From Asterella californica (Eukaryota; Streptophyta; Marchantiopsida; Marchantiales; Aytoniaceae), in NCBI GenBank assembly GCA_036924285.1, contig JAYKYS010000001.1, positions 33,355,501 through 33,419,500 of the forward strand: a DNA stretch of 64,000 bases, read 5' to 3'. Each line of letters opens with the position of its first letter. Position 1 is the stretch's first letter. Shown piece after piece: positions 35,404 to 43,893 of this stretch. Made by a program: the position numbers and the translations under genes. The notes below the pieces were generated by a model, which worked only from the letters and a program-made list of their open reading frames with translations, searched no databases and was not told the origin of the DNA.

Positions 35404-35721
35404 ATGGGGAATCCAGTTCGAATGACGAGGTGGAAGAAGAGACGTTTAGGAGTTCGAACAGAGACGGAGAAGCCCAAGTTAAGTATAGATGAGTTACGAA
35501 CACGCATCTATAGCACTTGGGGTGCCCTCTTTACTCTATACGAAGAAGCTTCCGCGACAATTGGCACAGATTTGAAGAAAGTCGAGTTTAAAGCATCATT
35601 CACTATGGAGGCCACGAATGCTCCTGGTGAAATAGAGTTGGATCCTTACAAGAGTGAGTTCAAGATGTCTGTTGTGATGAGTACAAACGAGGGTGAGGAG
35701 GATCATATCTTTGATAGTTAA
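35404..35721 (+). CDS. Small accessory ORF of element F (105 codons)
   Basis: ATG to TAA, first ORF after the leader repeats. The N-terminus is very basic (RWKKRRLGVRTE), the middle has WGALFTLYEEAS, and the C-terminal 35 residues are acidic. No known domain is recognised. The G counterpart has exactly the same length but only about 70 percent identical residues. How it would be translated, with two further ORFs behind it, is unclear; as the first ORF it could be read directly from genomic RNA. Element D lacks it. Confidence 0.6.
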   Translation: MGNPVRMTRWKKRRLGVRTETEKPKLSIDELRTRIYSTWGALFTLYEEASATIGTDLKKVEFKASFTMEATNAPGEIELDPYKSEFKMSVVMSTNEGEEDHIFDS

Positions 35722-35844
35722 TATTAGATTAGATTTTATTTCGTGTATAGCATGTATAATGCACGATTTCTAATATAAAGCTCGGAAGAGTTAAGAAAGT
35801 AATGTAGAATTATTTTCCTCTATGATATTTTGTCCACTTAATGG

Positions 35845-36336
35845 TTGAGAAGGTGCAACATGAGTGGAAATTCAAAAGATTGGAAAGTTAGACTTAGAAA
35901 CCTTCCTCAAGGTTTAGATGTCATAGTAAGCGTCGGAGAGAGCTCGAAAGAGATTATCGTTGAGTTTGAGAACCCTAGTACAAAACCTCAAGTAGAATCT
36001 CCGAGGAGAAGAGTAGAAACCGACTTGTGGTGTTATTTCTGTAGAGGGTTGGGACATAAAGTAGTGAATTGTCCAACTAGAATCAGAACCGAGAGAGCTA
36101 AAGGGAAGCGGGAGTTTACTGATTTAAGTCTTCGAGTGGGTCCATCGTCACCAGCGCCAATTCATCTTCTAGGCGAAGATCCTTGTCCAAGTTGTGGAGT
36201 GGGTGATCTATCAAGAGGACACAAGTGCGTCGATGTGGCCGCCCTACTTACGTCAGTAGTCGAGAAGTTGGACGAGACTCAAAGAGCTGAGACGGAGAAG
36301 TTGTCGACTTCAAAAGAGGACTCGGTTGAGTTGTGA
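35845..36336 (+). CDS. Accessory zinc-motif ORF of element F (163 codons)
   Basis: Lies 123 bases after the 105-codon ORF and 213 bases before gag-pol. The N-terminal part W-K-V-R-L-x-N-L-P-Q-G with V-I-V is shared with D. Zinc motifs are CYFCRGLGHKVVNC at about 61-74 and CPSCGVGDLSRGHKC at about 119-133. Between them is FTDLSLRVGPSSP, whose core (DLSLxxGPSSP) is also kept in D. The C-terminal 25 residues are rich in Glu and Ser. Since gag has a separate knuckle, this looks like a second nucleocapsid-like protein or a regulator. I know of no described family with this pair of motifs, which is a statement about my knowledge only. Confidence 0.78.
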   Translation: MRRCNMSGNSKDWKVRLRNLPQGLDVIVSVGESSKEIIVEFENPSTKPQVESPRRRVETDLWCYFCRGLGHKVVNCPTRIRTERAKGKREFTDLSLRVGPSSPAPIHLLGEDPCPSCGVGDLSRGHKCVDVAALLTSVVEKLDETQRAETEKLSTSKEDSVEL

Positions 36337-36549
36337 TGGAGATCGTCATTCGAATGGTGGAGAAGGCGGTGATGCGACTCAGACTCATGATTACCTTGGG
36401 AGAAGAGATGGCACAAGAGGTGTTGTTACAACCATTTCCTTTCATTTTACCTATGGTAGATTATTCGCGAATGGAATTGGTGATGTTCGTACTCTTTTAG
36501 CGAGTAGTTATTGCACGACGATTAGAAGAGTAGAAAGAGTAGTTACAAG

Positions 36550-39500
36550 ATGGGAAAGCTACCCGTGTTTCATGGGAAGGACAATGAAGATGTAGAACCG
36601 TTTGTTCGAGACTTCAAAAGGGGTTGCATCGGAAACAACGTGAGAAGGAAGGAAGAATGGGTGTTGTTACTGCCAGAGTTTTTAGAAGATTTTGCTCTTA
36701 CGTGGTATGAAGACCGAGTGAAGAGCCAGACACCTGGTGCAGTTGAGGACACATGGGAGACGTTGAGTAATGCACTCATCGAAGAATTTCTTCCAGAAGA
36801 GAGTTATGAGAAGCTCATGGTGGAGCTTACTCATTTGAAGCAACGTGACGACGAGAAAGTTCGGCAATATGCCGAAAGGGTGGATAAGTTGGAGCAACGG
36901 TTTCGGACGGTCCTACGGAAGAGTGGAGACAATGTGGAACTAACGATGGCGGGGATTGGAGCAGTGCTGACCAAGAACTTGGTGGGAGGGTTGAGACCTT
37001 CAATTCGAACCCAAGTGAGGTACGAGAAGCCAGCAACCAAAGCGGAGGCCATCAAGATAGCGACAAATATGGAAGAGAGTTTGGATGAAGGAGATATCAT
37101 CCAACCTCATCATGCTGCTCTGGTGTCAACTCCGACTCCTGGTGTAGCCACAACGATCGCACCTGCACCATCACAATTGGTGATTGCTTCAACGTCAGCT
37201 CCTACTCCAACGGTGGTGCCAAGACCGTTTGTCCCAACAACGATGTCTACTGCCACCTCTGATTTTCATGCCGAGCTGAAGAGCATCACTGACACTCTTG
37301 CGGATCTCAAGATAAACGTGGTACAGTTACGAGAATGGAGGAACAAAGGTGGAGGAGGAGGTCAAAGAGGTTACGACAACAATCCCAACCGAGGAAATCA
37401 AGGTAACTTTGGAGGCAACCAAGGTAACTTTGGAGGAATCACTTGTTGGACGTGTGGAGGTTCTCATTTTCAGCGAAATTGTCCTAACAACGGAGCAAGA
37501 AGTGCCGAAGCTGTCAGAATGAATGTGGGTGGAGGAAATCCATCACAAGGACGAGACAAGGGGGTGGCTACTATCGATGTCGTGCGAGATCCCATCTACG
37601 AGAAAGGAGAGAGTTCAAACTCTTCTCATGCACCGGTGGAGCTTTTAGCTCAAGAAAGGAAAAGAACTCGATTTTCTGATGAACCGGTTTTCATGGAGGA
37701 ATCAGCTAGTAGAAGCACTCGTTCGAGTAATGTTTCGAGTACACCAAGGGAGCCAAGAAGGAAGCTGGGGATGGCGGATTTCACCATTTCATCTTCCCAA
37801 GCGGGATATGATGTGGTTGAAGATGTGGGTGCTCAGAAAGCCAACATCACTGTTGGACAACTGATCGCACTTAATCCCAGCTTACGAAGGGAACTCAGAG
37901 GAGGACTGAGTTCTAAGAGAAGCAAGAAGAAGAAACCCAAGAGCAAGACGTCAAAGTCTGTGGGAGTTGGTGTGGTGGATGTGCATGCTTCAGAGGTATG
38001 CACTAGGGCTTCAAAGATTGAAGTCCGGTTGAATGGTCACTACGTCTCTGACGTATTGGTGGATGGAGGGTCGGCTGTAAACGCCATATCGGAGAGATTG
38101 ATGAAGAAGTTGGGGATGGAACCAACTCGCCCGGCTAGCATTGTCGTGGGGATGGCTAACAAGCAACGGGTAAGACCTCTTGGCGTGTTAGAGAAGGTGG
38201 TCGTGTCTGTGATGGGAGTTCAAACATTGATGTCCTTTCAAGTGTTAAAGGACTCTAGTTATGATTTGCTCCTAGGTAGGCCTTGGTTGAGAGCTGTGCG
38301 CACCACGGATAGGTGGCACAAGGGATACTTACGGATTGGGCCTAGAGATCATAGAGTGATAGTTCCTCTCTCGGGTGTTGGAGTTGTGACTTCTGACTCT
38401 GATAGACCCACTAGTGACTACTGGGAATCTGATACGGAGGACGATCAGAGTGTCTCAGAAGTAGATACCGGCGATTCTTACGATCAAGAATCCTCGTCTG
38501 AGGACGAAGGATTTGGTCGAGATGAATCATTACATCAGCTTAGTGCTATTGACTTGTTGCCTCGACCAGCAGTGGAGAAAGATCCTGACAAAGAAGAGTT
38601 GAGTGAGGCAGAGATTGTGAGAAGACTCTCTACCTTGAAGTTTGGTATCAATGTCACTCAAGAGGAGAAAAGTAGATTCCTAGATATATTTCGAAAATAT
38701 ATCCATGTGTTTGCTTTCAGCTACAAGGATTTGAAGGAGGTGACTCTCGAGACTCATCGAATCGAATTGGAGGAGCACGCAAGACCAGTTCGACAGAAGC
38801 AGAGAAGGGTCAATCCCACAACGGCAATGATGGTCAAGGAGGAGATAGACAAGTTGAAGGAGGCGAGTTTCATCTATGAGGTGGAGAACTCAGAATGGGT
38901 TTCACCCATTGTGATTGTCAAGAAGAAGAATGGTAAGCTGCGAGTGTGCATAGACTATAAGAAGCTGAATGCAGTTACCAAGAAGGACTATTATCCTCTA
39001 CCATTTATAGATGAGATTTTGGAGGAAGTTGCCGGTCATGAGTGGTACAGCTTTGGTGATGGTTATAGTGGATACAACCAGATCAAGATAGCACAGGAGT
39101 ACCAGCAGTTGACTACTTTCACTACTCCTTGGGGAACATTTGCATTTCGAGTGATGCCATTCGGACTGTGTAATGCTCCGGCCACGTTTCAGAGGTTCAT
39201 GAACAAGGTGTTCGAACCATTCATAGGAAAGTTTGTTCGTGATTTCATTGATGATTTCTGTGTGTACGGAAGAAAGGAGGACCACTTTGATCATGTGATC
39301 AAAGTTCTGCAGCGGTTGGAGCAAGCTAACGCTTCTCTGAATCCAGAGAAGTGCATCTTTGGCTGCGAAGAAGGTCTGCTGTTAGGGCACATCATTTCCA
39401 AGAATGGGATTGCGGTAGATCCTGAAAAGGTGAAGAAGATTGTGGATCTTCCATTTCCGATCAACTTGACAAAGTTGAGGCAGTTTCTTGGCATGGTTGG

Positions 39501-41436
39501 ATATTATCGTAGGTTTGTCTTTTCCTTCTCAAACAAAGCAATAGCTTTGACTATGTACATGAAGAAGGGAGTTGATTTTGACTTGATAGTGCATGATCAG
39601 AAGGCAAAGGAAGCATTTGAGGAGCTGAAAAAGGCATTGGTGACAACTCCTATACTTGCTAAACCTGAGTGGAGTAAAGCATTTATTCTGTATACGGATG
39701 CCTCCAATGTAGCAATCGGATGTACATTAAGTCAGCTAGATGGAGATGGGCATGATCATCCTATAGCTTATGCTAGTAGGCGGATGGTTCCAGCGGAGAA
39801 GAATTACTCCGTGACTGAACGAGAAGGATTAGCGGTGATCTTTGGATTGAAGAAATTCCGACATTACTTGCTAGGAGGGAAATTTTCCATAGTCACAGAT
39901 CACAAGGCTTTAAAGTATATCTTTAATAAGCCTAATGCCGAAGGTCGTATTGCTCGTTGGAAGATCCTTCTAACAGAATACGATTATGTGATCGAAGATA
40001 GACCAGGGAAAAAGCATGCGAATGCTGATCTTTTGTCGAGGGCTTATGATGATGAGGGAGAAGAACCATTTGACGATTCGTTTCCAGACGAGCATCTGAT
40101 GACCATCACAAGCATTGAGGAGATACCGGACGAGTATAAGGAAATCTGGAGTTTCCTTGCAGATGGCTCTTTTCCGGAAGGTATGCATACCCGAGAACGT
40201 AACGCGTTGATCAAGAGATGCAAACCTTACACCATGGTGGAGGGAATTCTATTTCATCAAGGAGCAGATGGCTTACTAAGGAGAGCAGTTGGTCAGAAGG
40301 AGGCGTTCAAGCTGATGCACGAGTTTCACGATGGCACTGTTTGCGGAGGTCACTTTGCTGGTAAGATAACAGCTTTCAAGATTTTGGATGCGGGTTATCA
40401 CTGGAGAGGGATTTTCAAGGAGTGTTTAGACTATTGCAAAACTTGCGATGTATGTCAAGCATTTGCTCTGAAGTCTACTAGAACACCTCCGTTAAGATCA
40501 ATTCCAATATTAGGACCATTTGAGAAGTGGGGTATTGACTTTGTAGGTCCTCTCAATAAGACACCTCGAGGAAATAGATACATTGTAGTCGCCACTGACT
40601 ATTGTACCAAGTGGGTAGAGGCTAGACCTTTGAGAGAGACCAATGAAACAGAAGTCGGTAGATTCTTATGGGAGAGGATCATCACCAGATTTGGATGTCC
40701 GTTAGAGTTGGTCTCGGATAGAGGAGGAGAGTTTGTAGGGAGCATGACTACTGCTATGCTACAACACTTTTCTATCAAGGCACGAGTAACGACCTCATAC
40801 AAGCCAAATGCTAATGGTCTTGCGGAGAAGACCAATCTTACACTTTGTATGATGCTCGCCAAAGATGCTGGTGTTGAGACTGCGAAACATACTTGGGATA
40901 AGAGGCTACATGCCATCTTATGGGAGTACCGAACGACAACAAAGACTTCTACTGGGTACTCTCCATTTCGACTGGTTTATGGAGTGGAGTCCAAGTTGCC
41001 CATCCAATTCGAATTGGATACTTTTCAAACTATTCAACGAAAGTTGAAGAGGTCGAGAGGAGAAGACGTGGTCAGATCAAGAAGGGAGCAACTCATGGAG
41101 TTGGAAGAGACCCGAGCGATAGCGATGATCCGGATGGAACGAGCTCAAGCGTATCAAAAGAAGAGTTACGACAAAAGGTTGGGCAAGAGGGAGGTAAAAC
41201 CTTTTCAAGTCGGAGATTGGGTTATGTTGTATGATGCTATCAGATTCAAGAGGGCTAGGAAGAAGTTTCTTCCGAGATATTTTGGTCCTTTTGTTGTAGA
41301 TAAGGTGTGGAGCAACTTCACATATGACCTTCAGGAGCTGGGAGGAAGGAGATTCGATCAGGTAAATCATGACAAGTTGAAGTTGTTTCATCAACGAAAG
41401 TTCTCTCTTCACTCCGAGGACGGAGCGAAAATTTAG
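36550..41436 (+). CDS. gag-pol polyprotein of element F, intact (1628 aa)
   Basis: One unbroken frame. Domains in order: capsid (about 1-200); Gln/Gly/Asn-rich linker and knuckle CWTCGGSHFQRNC at 299-311 (CX2CX3HX4C); protease with VDGGSAVNAIS, Asp at about 505; an acidic spacer (about 610-690); reverse transcriptase with YxDD-type box FIDD at 899-902; RNase H with YTDAS, Asp at about 1050; integrase HHCC finger at about 1257-1302, catalytic Asp 1330, Asp 1390 and Glu 1426 with DD35E spacing; C-terminal region to 1628 with RYFGPFVVDKVWS. No chromodomain is visible. All catalytic positions of RT, RNase H and integrase are present. The protease has Gly at the usual Ser/Thr position, shared with D and G. 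Gag and pol in one frame means the particle must regulate their ratio some other way. Confidence 0.95.
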   Translation: MGKLPVFHGKDNEDVEPFVRDFKRGCIGNNVRRKEEWVLLLPEFLEDFALTWYEDRVKSQTPGAVEDTWETLSNALIEEFLPEESYEKLMVELTHLKQRDDEKVRQYAERVDKLEQRFRTVLRKSGDNVELTMAGIGAVLTKNLVGGLRPSIRTQVRYEKPATKAEAIKIATNMEESLDEGDIIQPHHAALVSTPTPGVATTIAPAPSQLVIASTSAPTPTVVPRPFVPTTMSTATSDFHAELKSITDTLADLKINVVQLREWRNKGGGGGQRGYDNNPNRGNQGNFGGNQGNFGGITCWTCGGSHFQRNCPNNGARSAEAVRMNVGGGNPSQGRDKGVATIDVVRDPIYEKGESSNSSHAPVELLAQERKRTRFSDEPVFMEESASRSTRSSNVSSTPREPRRKLGMADFTISSSQAGYDVVEDVGAQKANITVGQLIALNPSLRRELRGGLSSKRSKKKKPKSKTSKSVGVGVVDVHASEVCTRASKIEVRLNGHYVSDVLVDGGSAVNAISERLMKKLGMEPTRPASIVVGMANKQRVRPLGVLEKVVVSVMGVQTLMSFQVLKDSSYDLLLGRPWLRAVRTTDRWHKGYLRIGPRDHRVIVPLSGVGVVTSDSDRPTSDYWESDTEDDQSVSEVDTGDSYDQESSSEDEGFGRDESLHQLSAIDLLPRPAVEKDPDKEELSEAEIVRRLSTLKFGINVTQEEKSRFLDIFRKYIHVFAFSYKDLKEVTLETHRIELEEHARPVRQKQRRVNPTTAMMVKEEIDKLKEASFIYEVENSEWVSPIVIVKKKNGKLRVCIDYKKLNAVTKKDYYPLPFIDEILEEVAGHEWYSFGDGYSGYNQIKIAQEYQQLTTFTTPWGTFAFRVMPFGLCNAPATFQRFMNKVFEPFIGKFVRDFIDDFCVYGRKEDHFDHVIKVLQRLEQANASLNPEKCIFGCEEGLLLGHIISKNGIAVDPEKVKKIVDLPFPINLTKLRQFLGMVGYYRRFVFSFSNKAIALTMYMKKGVDFDLIVHDQKAKEAFEELKKALVTTPILAKPEWSKAFILYTDASNVAIGCTLSQLDGDGHDHPIAYASRRMVPAEKNYSVTEREGLAVIFGLKKFRHYLLGGKFSIVTDHKALKYIFNKPNAEGRIARWKILLTEYDYVIEDRPGKKHANADLLSRAYDDEGEEPFDDSFPDEHLMTITSIEEIPDEYKEIWSFLADGSFPEGMHTRERNALIKRCKPYTMVEGILFHQGADGLLRRAVGQKEAFKLMHEFHDGTVCGGHFAGKITAFKILDAGYHWRGIFKECLDYCKTCDVCQAFALKSTRTPPLRSIPILGPFEKWGIDFVGPLNKTPRGNRYIVVATDYCTKWVEARPLRETNETEVGRFLWERIITRFGCPLELVSDRGGEFVGSMTTAMLQHFSIKARVTTSYKPNANGLAEKTNLTLCMMLAKDAGVETAKHTWDKRLHAILWEYRTTTKTSTGYSPFRLVYGVESKLPIQFELDTFQTIQRKLKRSRGEDVVRSRREQLMELEETRAIAMIRMERAQAYQKKSYDKRLGKREVKPFQVGDWVMLYDAIRFKRARKKFLPRYFGPFVVDKVWSNFTYDLQELGGRRFDQVNHDKLKLFHQRKFSLHSEDGAKI

Positions 41437-41449
41437 TCCGGGGGTAAAA

Positions 41450-42364
41450 TGTAACGACCTATGTTACACATAGGAAGTTTGTCAATTAGTAAGGTGTTTA
41501 GTTATAACTAAGGGTTGAGAATGTTTATTTGCTGCCAAAGTACTTTTAGGAGGTATCAAGTTAGTCATGACTAGCTAAAAGTTAGTTATGGTTAAACTTA
41601 GCTGTACTTTTGGCAGAATTCAGATATTTGCTAAAGAGTGAGCACTACTATCTTGTCATCTTGTCTAAAAGGTAGAAAGGAGGTGGAAAGTATCTCTTAT
41701 CTCCTTTTTGACTTGATATTAGTGGTTGGATTAAAGTTGTGGACTTTGTGGGCATTAAAAACAAGAAGAGATTCCACATGTTTCCTTTTTAGTGGGTCCT
41801 AGTGTAGAGGGGGGGTGGAAATTCGAGATTCCTTGAGAATATTCCAGAATCCTTCTAGAAGTTGTTGACTTTGAAGGAATAAGCCCATGTGAAAAGGTAA
41901 AAAGCCCATGTGATCAATGCTTTTACCTTAAGTAATATCTTAGTAAAACCCGGTAAAAGTAGTTACGGCTGAGTTACCGAGGGTACCAAAGTAAAAACCT
42001 AGAATGTATAAATAGAGGAGTAGAGAAGAGCTCCTCATCCTTGTTTTCACATTGTCGTAATGACAACTTGAGTAATATAGAGAGTGTGGGACATTTTTAG
42101 CATGTGAGAACTTGAGAGACGTCGTTAGAATGGAGGATTTTAGTGGATGAGATTATGGAGATTTTAGTTGATAAGTTTGTGGGTGTATGAATGAGAGTGA
42201 ACTTAGCATTTTTCCCTTCAAGATTCATGGTGTGCTTCCATCAAAGCCATCAGAGGTGACCCCTGAGTGAGAGACAGGCCCGACAGTTGCAGATTCGTGG
42301 ATGACGATCGTGGAGGTTAAGAGATCGGGGGGTAGTTGATCGTTAGGACCGCGGAGGGTTTACA
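41450..42364 (+). repeat. 3' LTR of element F
   Basis: Directly follows the polypurine tract CCGGGGGTAAAA, 13 bases after the gag-pol stop. Followed by the target duplication GGTC. Confidence 0.96.
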
Positions 42365-43893
42365 GGTCGGTGTCTATGGGTCACCTCCACGCTTGTACAG
42401 CTCCTTAGACATCAGATTAATCTATGAGCCGTGATCAATCAACGCCACCACAAGTTCCTCTAGATCTCCCAGCTTCACTAAGGTCTCTATGGTTGCTCTT
42501 GCCCAATGGTTGTGAGAGTAATGGCTCTTCTGTGATGCTTCCACCTCATCTTCAAACCTCACGTGCTGATACGATCTCCCCTCTGATACTTGAGAGCAGT
42601 AACCAGCAATCTCATCTTCCTCATCTTCCGACAGTTTACTCCCTAGAGCGTTAAATGTAGCTGCTTCACCCAAAATCTGGCGTTTTCTCTTGATGATATC
42701 TATGATAACCTCATGGGACTCACGCTTTGCAATCCCATGAATCTCACCCAAAGTAAACTCAACCTTCCCATTCAATATACGATTCTCTTACACTTGCTTC
42801 AGGTCTGTAGCAATCTCAATGTCAGACTGAAGTTTGTATGGAGGCATCTTACCCTTCTCCTTGCTTCTCTCCTTCTCCTTAGGTGTTGTAGGTGGTAGAT
42901 CTCTCATAGTCTCCTCCTGAGTAGATGTTGTCTCCTGTCTTGTCTCTGGTCTAGCCCTTTCACTCCTTGTAGCAGGCCGTTTGGCTGTAGAAGCCTCACC
43001 TGCATCCTCCCTCCTGCATTTTTCTTCTAGTACAGCTTCATGCTGACTTCTTGCAACATAAGCATGCACTGACATAGTATCCACAAGGTCATTCCATCCT
43101 GTAGCTTCTCAAATTGAGTTGCCAACCCTCCGTAGCACATCCTTGTCTAGCTCTGTTCTAGCTACGGACTGCACTACATCAGACCACAACCTAGTAGCCC
43201 CTCTCTCTCTCTCTCCATTTCCACTTTCACTCCACACGTAGCAGCATTCACAAGAGAAACAACATGTGATGCTGATATCTCATTCACAAGTCTCTTCGTA
43301 CCATCATTGTCAAAGTTGGTTCCCAGCATCATCCCAATCTCTCTCAAATGGATCTTACCATCTTTGAAGAAGATAAGAAAACAATCCCACTCTAATCAGT
43401 AAAAAGTAGGAGTTAGTTGATCCTTCCTCAATGCATCTGAAAACTCTCCACAATCTCTTCTTACATGGTCTAGGCTATCGCATCATATACAACGATGAAC
43501 AAAGCCTTCTCTCATCTGAGGTCTCTGCATAGCAGATTGTACATTCTGATCCTTCTTTTCCAACCTAGTGAGCTTAAGCTTAAGCTCCTTCATACCCTTA
43601 ATCAATTCATCAAGCGGTGAGTCTTCCTCTCTAGCAATTACCAAAGCGGGCTTAGTAGGCAACTGCTTGACAGGAATTATCAGAGGTGTTGCTTCACCTA
43701 CCACCACCTTGTCCCTTCTTCTCCGTCTCTTGGTCAGCAAAGAGATAGCCTCTTCAACCTCCTTCCAATCAGTCTTCAATCCTCTCTCCTCACTCTTGTC
43801 TTCAAGCAACAACTCAAGCTTCTCCTGAATAGTCACGTCCCTTGCTTGTAAGAAAAGCTTTGTCTTCTCCACCTCTAGTGTAAGCTTCTCTGT
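42365..43893 (-). pseudogene. gag and protease start of element C
   Basis: Minus-strand pieces are 43893-43483 (capsid end, reading to FVHRC, the first knuckle Cys), a decayed stretch 43480-43085 including the rest of the knuckle, 43084-42788 (basic, Lys/Glu-rich) and 42775-42422 (region before protease, ending in the active-site motif ALIDHGS at 42426-42437). It is the same gag as element A (1-1017). A 42 bp segment at 43378-43419 is absent from A and looks like an insertion. The N-terminal gag is missing beyond 43893. Confidence 0.85.

Larger units (their letters stand above)
33601..42364 (+). mobile_element. Element F: apparently intact Ty3/gypsy retrotransposon
   Basis: 8764 bp, inserted in the protease region of element C with target duplication GGTC (33597-33600 and 42365-42368). 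The two 915 bp LTRs read as identical. All expected parts are present: LTR with TATA motif, primer site, long leader, two small accessory ORFs, one open gag-pol frame of 1628 codons, polypurine tract and 3' LTR. No stop or frameshift is visible. It is therefore the youngest element here and a candidate autonomous, possibly active copy. Confidence 0.95.
9952..43893 (-). mobile_element. Element C: old Ty3/gypsy element split by insertions D, G and F
   Basis: Minus-strand pieces of one element of the A family can be joined in order: gag 43893-42365, protease to integrase zinc finger 33600-30831, integrase core 20054-19665, integrase C-terminus 12036-11372, 3' LTR 11323-9952. Each gap is filled by a complete younger element with a 4-bp target duplication: GCTC for D, GTAC for G, GGTC for F. 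The 5' LTR and gag N-terminus are missing because the element is cut at 43893, where it meets relic H. Numerous stops and frameshifts show it is long dead. Confidence 0.88.
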
